Assembly (NCBI GenBank): GCA_026770025.1
Contig: JAMXDE010000019.1
Span: 744,001-808,000, forward strand
Direction: 5' to 3'
Length of the DNA: 64,000 bases
From: Craspedostauros australis
Lineage: Eukaryota; Bacillariophyta; Bacillariophyceae; Mastogloiales; Achnanthaceae
Below the pieces are notes generated by a model. It was given only the letters and a program-made list of their open reading frames with translations, was not told the origin of the DNA and did no database searches. Both the position numbers and the translations under genes were made by a program. How positions within the stretch are numbered: the first letter of the stretch is position 1; every line of letters begins with the position of its first letter. Below are positions 58,072-64,000 of this stretch, piece by piece.

Positions 58072-59511
58072 CTAATTACTCGACGAGCAGAGTCCTCCAA
58101 GGCCATCCAGGATCTCATCAATCATCGATGTACCTTTCTTTTCCTCACAGCAAGCGGAATCATCATCAACTCCGACGAGCCGATCCGCTCTCTTGTCATC
58201 CCACGCCTGTTTCAACATCTCATTGCCTTCCAGCAGAACGTGAAAAGTCTCGAACATGGGATCCATTGTACCCATTGTACCCCGACGTTTGCTTGTTCTC
58301 ATCAGCATCTCCCCAAACAGGGCCAGTGGCCTCGACCATGTCGGAAGGGAACCCAGCACTGCTCTCACCTTGTTGCAATGATTTCGCCGCAAGATGCGCC
58401 CAACAAGCGCATTGTACCAATGGGCATGTTCATCAGGCGGGCGTGGATAAATGTGGAGATAGGTGAGTTGGGTGGTCTGCTCCAAGGCTTGCTGAAGTGC
58501 TTTCATTTGTGCCGAGAGGGGCTCGGATAGAACTTCAAACATGCTGGAAGCACCAATGACATGGTGTGCGAGAGATGATAAGCCCTTGTTCCCCAGGAGC
58601 GATATCAATGCGTCGAACCTTGTCATCTGCTCCAGCTCCGATAACCTGTACCAAATACCCGAAACCCTGAGCTTTTCCAAGTGTGATGCATCTGAAAGGA
58701 AATTGATGATCTGGTCGATTTCTTGTCGTGAGTAGGTTCGATTTGGGTCGTAGTCCCCGCGGAAACTGATGTTGAGCTTGTCGATGCGCTTGTTTGACTG
58801 GAATAGCTTTGCCAAGCTATCGCAAGTGACACGGGTGTCGAAAAAGGATACTTCGGTGACGCTGCAATTGTTTGGAGACAGCCATCTGCACAAATCAGCG
58901 CCCCCATTGGCAAGCTCACAGTTTTTAAACTCAACGTATTTCGAGTTCTGGGAGATGTTGAACATGAGCTTGTCGCAACCAACAAGATCACATGAATCCA
59001 AATGCACACAATGTGTCACAAGAGGGATATCGTGGAGCTGCTTCATCTCCACGAAGTCTTGAGCCAAGCGGATGAATTGGTCGGATGAAGATTCAAATGG
59101 GTGTTTGGCAGCCAATCGAAGGACGAAGCGAATCGCTTGCTTGTCTTCTTCTCCGAATTGGTCAATGGTACCGAATTCCAGATTCAGGGATCGAATGCGA
59201 ATCCGCCCGCAGCCCTGGAGAAACGTATCGCCCCGTAGAACACGAGGTGATAAAGCAACGTACTTGTGCCACCGCTCCATCGATTCCAAGTCATCAAAGG
59301 TGAATCCTGCTTCGATGGCCATGTCCCAGTATTCCATCCGCTTGGGTTTGACACTGTAGCAGTCGATCTGCTGTCTTGGATGACTCTGCACATTGAACAC
59401 GGTCTTCGGTGACAGCTCTTTTCCATGGAGTTGTTTCCAAAACGTGTTGAAGTCCGGATCATGATGGCTGTCGGTATTGGTGTTGGCAACAGCATCCATG
59501 TTGTGGTTCAT
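58072..59511 (-). CDS. LRR-like protein (array copy 1), function unknown
   Basis: 479 residues from ATG 59511, intact. No exact family recognised. After a polar N-terminus there is a conserved block (PKRMEYWDMAIEAGFTFDDL), then strand/turn repeats that look like ribonuclease-inhibitor-type leucine-rich repeats (HCVHLDSCDLVGCDKLMFNI; NCSVTEVSFFDTRVTCDSLA; LEKLRVSGIW). The C-terminal third is more helical. No signal peptide or membrane helix, so probably a cytosolic protein with binding role (inference). The second array copy at 61783-62958 is highly similar in the middle but shorter. It is the only apparently intact gene in this array. Confidence 0.7.
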   Translation of the reverse strand: MNHNMDAVANTNTDSHHDPDFNTFWKQLHGKELSPKTVFNVQSHPRQQIDCYSVKPKRMEYWDMAIEAGFTFDDLESMERWHKYVALSPRVLRGDTFLQGCGRIRIRSLNLEFGTIDQFGEEDKQAIRFVLRLAAKHPFESSSDQFIRLAQDFVEMKQLHDIPLVTHCVHLDSCDLVGCDKLMFNISQNSKYVEFKNCELANGGADLCRWLSPNNCSVTEVSFFDTRVTCDSLAKLFQSNKRIDKLNISFRGDYDPNRTYSRQEIDQIINFLSDASHLEKLRVSGIWYRLSELEQMTRFDALISLLGNKGLSSLAHHVIGASSMFEVLSEPLSAQMKALQQALEQTTQLTYLHIYPRPPDEHAHWYNALVGRILRRNHCNKVRAVLGSLPTWSRPLALFGEMLMRTSKRRGTMGTMDPMFETFHVLLEGNEMLKQAWDDKRADRLVGVDDDSACCEEKKGTSMIDEILDGLGGLCSSSN

Positions 59512-60416
59512 CCTTTCTTGTTGTCGCTGTTGTTGCTGTTGGTGGTCGTCCCTGTTGGTGGTACAATCGCACGAGTAGAGCTGGTAGAGTATGTCGTCCC
59601 AAATCAGTTGAGCTTGGATGGCGATTATGATCTCATCTGCTCAAGCTTGCTGTCCTCCATTTCATGATTCTGTGCGTTGATCACGAAGCAACGTGTCGTC
59701 AACCAACACGCCTGCATGGACTTGCGCAGTTCCACCATGGCATGGTACGACCGTGGACAACCACATCATGATCCAAAGCTGGCTAGCTCGCTCGCTCGCG
59801 CACACGATACGACCTTCGACGGTGCCCAACTTGGCCACGCTGTGCAGTTGCGCTTCTTCATATGATACCATAGTTTGTGTAGTCTGAGTACATCCCTCTG
59901 TGATGGTCTTGGGGGAGTCAACTGCGATACCATATGAATACATACTATGTAACATACTTCGGCAGTTGAATGTCATCGAACGAATGCAATGGGCAGATCC
60001 ACGATGCGAGAAATCCTCCACGATGGCTTCTTCCGTGGAAATCAGAGGTGATTCTCATGTTTTGTGTCGAGAGGATGACGATCACGATGATGACGCCACT
60101 CGTGTTTCAATCTGCAACAAACGTATCCAGGACTCATCTCGCCTCACTCAATCATTGCGAACTCTGTGGCGATGATGATGGTCATGGTGCTGCTGCTACA
60201 GACATCGCTGCAGAATACTGCTACAGATCATCACAACCGCAACGCTCACATGATGATCACCGTTGCCATCAAGTATCTATCCACAGAGTACGTATATCAA
60301 TACTCTCTCTCTGTTTCCAGAGAGAGAGACTTCGAACAATGCCGGCTGGTTGACTTGGTTCCTCACTCATTGATCGCCCAACCACAGAGACAGCCGCAAC
60401 AAGATGGATCACAGCA
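59512..60416. other. array intergenic, upstream of LRR-like copy 1
   Basis: Shared with 62959-63950. A stretch at about 59855-59980 looks identical to 63388-63512, including the near-symmetric catatgatacc...gataccatatg words. No supported gene. Confidence 0.55.
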
Positions 60417-61316
60417 ATGGCTGCAATGGCATCATTGATGCATCAAAAGAGAATGATTGGTGCCATCTACATTGCGTGCATGGTGCATGGTGGCGGCAAC
60501 GCACTCACTGTCATCACCATCCCCGTCATCCTCACTCCAACGCAGAAGCGAAGCAGCAGGAGAAGCAACGGGAATGGGAATGAGAATCACCAACCAATAC
60601 GGAAGATCGCAGTCATCGGTGGTGGCATCGCCGGTCTCTCCTTGGCGCATGCCTTCGAAAACATCAGCAATACCGACAACAATGTCGCTTGGAAGGCATG
60701 ATCCGAGGCCCAGCGCATCCAGCAACAGATGCGACAGCAGATCGATGATGCCAAGATCCCCACGCACACCACAAGGCCCATCATCGATCGACTCATCAAC
60801 AATGCCGATCGTTTCTTCGAGTTGGGAATCTACCTCCACAATCCCTTTGCGCGATGGACGAAGGTGATGGTGGCTACCAACTGGAATCGCAACCGCAACC
60901 GCAACCGCAATGGAAGCACCTGCGCAGACAAGGTCGCCGTCCTGACTGTCTGCGGTGATGCGGTGCACGCTGTGCCACCGTTCCTGAAACAGGGCACCAG
61001 CCAGGCCAGCCAAGACGCCTGCTTCCTGGTCAATGCCATTCAGCGGTACACCATGCAGTACGATGAACAAGCCAATGGCAGGATCAGCCTCGACGACATC
61101 CTGTAGACAGAATACAAAGACAAGCGATGGTCCAACACCACAGGCATCATGGACATCATGGACATCACGTCCACCACGGCCAAGGCTGGTCTGCTGGGAT
61201 ACCTGGAGGCCTCGTCAGGACCGTCGGCCAAGTTCCGGGATGTGTTCTTCTTCATGATGGACAAGATGGGCGTTGCTAAGAAGATCTTTCTGGATGCTGC
61301 CGTTCCGAGGATATGA
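60417..61316 (+). pseudogene. FAD monooxygenase-like gene, decayed (array copy 2)
   Basis: ATG 60417 opens a short hydrophobic N-terminus (MIGAIYIACMVHGGGNALTV), then the flavin motif KIAVIGGGIAGLSLAHAFEN, here with the canonical GGGIAG. The second motif is VCGDAVHAVPPFLKQGTSQA. The frame is interrupted by a TGA after NVAWKA near 60700 and by a TAG near 61104, where copy 1 has other codons. The end (MDKMGVAKKIFLDAAVPRI) is better preserved than in copy 1. Both copies share the same internal shortening, so that deletion predates the tandem duplication. Confidence 0.75.
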
Positions 61317-61782
61317 TAATGTATGGAGCAATGTGAGATCGTGACGTGGTGCAGATAGGTTCCGTGGACGCTTTCGCTTGTTGTTAATATACATTCCATA
61401 CTTCTCACCAACCACAGCACGCAATCACAATCACCCAACCATCTCCCTTGTTCCATCTCACTCGTACCACAACACACTCGCATGCACCAGAGTATCAATA
61501 CTGTCTTCATGTGTTATCCTAATTACTCTACGACCAGAGTACTCCAAGGCCATCCAGGATCGCATCAACCATCGATGTGCCTTTCTATTCCATACAGCAA
61601 GCAGAAGCATCATCAGCTCGGACGAGCCGATCCGCTCTCTTGTCATCTCATGCCTGTTCCAATGTGTCACTGCCCTGCAGCAGAACGTGAAAAGTCTCGC
61701 TCATGGGATCCATTGTACCCATTGCACCCCCACATTTGTTTGTTCTCATCAGCATCTCTCCAAACAAGGCCAGTGGCCGCGA

Positions 61783-62958
61783 CTAAGTCTGAAGGGAACC
61801 CAGCACTGCTCTCACCTTGTTGCGATGATTTCGCTGCAAGATGCGTTCAACAAGTGCCTTGTACACACGGCCATGTTCTTTGGGCGGGCGTGGATACATG
61901 TGGAGAAAGGTGAGTTGGGTAGTCTGCTCCAAGGCTTGCTGAAGTTCTTCCATTTGTGCCGAGAGGGTCTCGGGTGGAACCTCAAACATGTTGGGTTGCA
62001 AGAAGTCATAGTATGTGAGAGATGACAAGCCCTTGTTTCCCAGGAGCGATATCAATGCGTCGAACCTTGCCATCTGCTCTTGTCGCGATGACCTGTTCCA
62101 AGCATCGGAAACACTGAGCTTCTTCAGGTGTGATGCATCTGAAAGGAGTTGGATGATCTGGTCGATTTCTTGTTGTGAGTAGATGTGGTATCGCTGGTAG
62201 ATCCGATAGAAACTGATGTGGAGCTTGTTGATGCGCTTGTTTGACTGGAATAGCTTTGCCAAGCTATCGCAAGTGATGCGGGTCCAGTAAAAGGATACTT
62301 CGGTGACGCTGCAATTGCTTGGAGACAGCCATCTGCACAAATCAGCGCCCCCATTGGCGAGCTCACAGCAACTAAACGCAACGTGTTTCGAGTTTTGGGA
62401 GATGTTGAACATGAGCTTGTCGCAACCAACAAGATCACATGAATCCAAATGCACACAATGTGTCACAAGAGGGATATCGTGGAGCTGCTTCATCTCCACG
62501 AAGTCTTGAGCCAAGCGGATGAATTGGTCGGATGAAGATTCAAATGGGTGTTTGGCAGCCAATCGAAGGACGAAGCGAATCGCTTGCTTGTCTTCTTCTC
62601 CGAATTGGTCAATGGTACCGAATTCCAGATTCAGGGATCGAATGCAAATCCGTCCGCAGCCCCTGCGAAGCTGATCGCCCAGTAGAACACGAGGTGATAA
62701 AGCAACGTACTTGTGCTGCCGCTTCAGCGATTCCAAGTCAGCAAAGGTGAATCCTGCTTCGATGGCCATGTCCCAGTATTCCATCCGCTTGGGTGTGACA
62801 CTGTAGCAGTCGACCCGCTTCGCTAGTAGGCGCTGCACATTGAACACGATCTTCGGTGACAGCTCTTTTCCATGGAGTTGTTTCCAGAAAGTCTTGAAGT
62901 CTGAACCATGATGGCTGTCGGTATTGGTGGTGGCGGCAGCATCCATGTTGCGGTTCAT
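61783..62958 (-). CDS. LRR-like protein (array copy 2), C-terminally shortened
   Basis: 391 residues from ATG 62958, which matches the start of copy 1. The frame is open upstream to 63120 but without another ATG. Middle region nearly identical to copy 1 (SLNLEFGTIDQFGEEDKQAI; LVTHCVHLDSCDLVGCDKLM). The frame ends where copy 1 has a tryptophan codon (SLPTW in copy 1, SLQT then TAG here), losing about 100 residues; beyond it further differences accumulate. Could be a shortened functional protein or an early pseudogene. Confidence 0.6.
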   Translation of the reverse strand: MNRNMDAAATTNTDSHHGSDFKTFWKQLHGKELSPKIVFNVQRLLAKRVDCYSVTPKRMEYWDMAIEAGFTFADLESLKRQHKYVALSPRVLLGDQLRRGCGRICIRSLNLEFGTIDQFGEEDKQAIRFVLRLAAKHPFESSSDQFIRLAQDFVEMKQLHDIPLVTHCVHLDSCDLVGCDKLMFNISQNSKHVAFSCCELANGGADLCRWLSPSNCSVTEVSFYWTRITCDSLAKLFQSNKRINKLHISFYRIYQRYHIYSQQEIDQIIQLLSDASHLKKLSVSDAWNRSSRQEQMARFDALISLLGNKGLSSLTYYDFLQPNMFEVPPETLSAQMEELQQALEQTTQLTFLHMYPRPPKEHGRVYKALVERILQRNHRNKVRAVLGSLQT

Positions 62959-63888
62959 CCTTTTCTTGTCGTTGCTGTCGTCACTGTTGTTGTTGTTGTC
63001 GTTGTTGCTGTTGTCGCTGCTTCTGCTGATTGTTGTTGTTGCTGATTGTTGCTGCTGGTGGTACGATCGTACGAGTAGATCAGGTAGAGGAGGTAGAGCA
63101 GGTAGAGTATGTGATCCCAAATCAGTTGCGCTTGAATAGCGATTATGATCTCATCTGCTCAAGTTTGCTGTCCTCCATTTCATGATCCTGTGCATTGATC
63201 ACGAAGCAACGTGTCGTCAACCAACACGCCTGCATGGACTTGCGCAGTTCCACCACGGTGCACGGTATGGTATGATGCGACCGTGGATAGCCACATCACG
63301 ATCCGAAGCTGGCTCGCTCATTCGCTCGCTCACACGATACGACCTTCGATCGTGCCCAACTTGGCCACGCTGTGCAGTTGCGCTTCTTCATATGATACCA
63401 TAGTTTGTGTAGTCTGAGTACATCCCTCTGTGATGGTCTTGGGGGAGTCAACTGCGATACCATATGAATACATACTATGTAACATACTTCGGCAGTTGAA
63501 TGTCATCGAACGGATGCAATGGGCGGATCCGCAATGTGAGAAATCCACGATGTGAAGAATCCACCACGATGACTTCTTCCGTGGAAATCAGAGGCGTTTT
63601 TGTGTTTTGTGGTGGGGGTGATGATGACGATCACGATGATGACACCATTCGTGTTTCAATCTGCAACAAACGTATCCAGGACTCATCTCGCCTCACCCAA
63701 TCATTGCGAACCCTGTGGCGATGATGATGGCCATGATGGTGCTGCTGCTACAGACATCGCTGCAGAATACTGATGCAGATCGTCACAACCGCAACGCTCA
63801 CATGATGATCACCGTCGCCATCAAGCATCTATCCACAGAGTACGTATATCAATACTCTCTCTCTCGTTTCTCTCTGCTTCTAGCGAGA
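62959..63888. other. array intergenic, upstream of LRR-like copy 2
   Basis: Counterpart of 59512-60325. Contains ttgttgttgtcg-type simple sequence at about 62985-63045, which in the LRR frame would encode an Asn/Asp run. No separate gene. Confidence 0.5.
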
Positions 63889-64000
63889 GACTTCGAACAA
63901 TGCCGGCTGGTTGACTTGATCCCTCACTCATTGATCGCCCAACCACAGAGGCAGCCGCAACAAAATGAATCACAGCAATGGCAGCAATGACAGCAATGGC
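63889..64000. repeat. tandem array unit 3, start only
   Basis: The last ~110 bp repeat the beginning of units 1 and 2 (gaacaatgccggctggttga...), so the array continues past the window. Confidence 0.85.

Larger units (their letters stand above)
56845..60325. repeat. tandem array unit 1 (about 3.5 kb)
   Basis: Begins with gaacaatgccggcttgttga, found again at about 60336 and 63896 with small changes. Each unit holds a decayed FAD monooxygenase gene (plus) and an LRR-like gene (minus) with shared flanks. The left boundary is where similarity with unit 2 starts. Confidence 0.88.
60326..63888. repeat. tandem array unit 2 (about 3.56 kb)
   Basis: Full second copy of the FAD monooxygenase/LRR unit with the same orientation and order. 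Confidence 0.88.

Noticed and set aside
1-64000. tRNA and rRNA genes
   Set aside because: Scanning by eye for T-arm words and known rRNA stretches found no convincing cloverleaf or rRNA; a covariance-model scan would be decisive.

Overview
This is nuclear DNA from a eukaryotic microbe, most likely a diatom (stramenopile). The reasons are two lineages of Ty1/copia retroelement, secreted proteins with Pro-Thr and PSxxPS linkers, a plant/stramenopile-type vacuolar sorting receptor, four signal-anchored SET-domain proteins of a type I associate with diatoms, and long genes with few introns. The species cannot be named from the sequence alone.

Layout. 1-4.7 kb: the 3' part of an old, broken copia element, then flanking DNA. 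4.7-10.6 kb: a whole-looking young copia element with 170-bp LTRs and a 5-bp target duplication. 10.75-13.4 kb: gene A, a secreted Cys-rich protein gene with one frameshift; the copia element lies in its 5' flank. 13.5-15.0 kb: vacuolar sorting receptor. 16.1-18.7 kb: two signal-anchored SET proteins. 19.0-37.7 kb: a large tandem segmental duplication. Each unit holds a Cys-rich secreted gene (B or C, minus strand), a broken ABCG transporter fragment (plus) and a broken FAD-oxidoreductase-like gene (minus). 38.3-40.1 kb: ankyrin-BTB protein with a C-terminal membrane anchor. 40.2-43.2 kb: gene D, fourth member of the Cys-rich family. 43.9 kb: a diverged solo LTR. 44.1-46.8 kb: a very Gln-rich protein. 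47.3 kb: a 20-bp tandem repeat. 47.9-51.6 kb: two more SET proteins with a foldback DNA element between them. 52.2-56.6 kb: two divergently placed Ser-rich proteins of unknown function. 56.8-64.0 kb: a tandem array with a period of about 3.5 kb, each unit holding a decayed FAD monooxygenase gene and an LRR-like gene on the opposite strand; a third unit starts at the window end.

How the genes may fit together (inference). The window is rich in secretory-pathway proteins: four Cys-rich secreted paralogues, a cargo receptor for vacuolar or vesicular sorting, and four SET-domain proteins whose catalytic domain should face the lumen. Lumen-facing lysine methyltransferases are attractive in diatoms because silica-forming proteins (silaffins) carry methylated lysines. 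The Cys-rich family is built from two tandem halves (a helical Cys-containing module plus a Cys ladder that looks like a beta-helix) joined by a linker of very variable length. These two families are the least-described material here.
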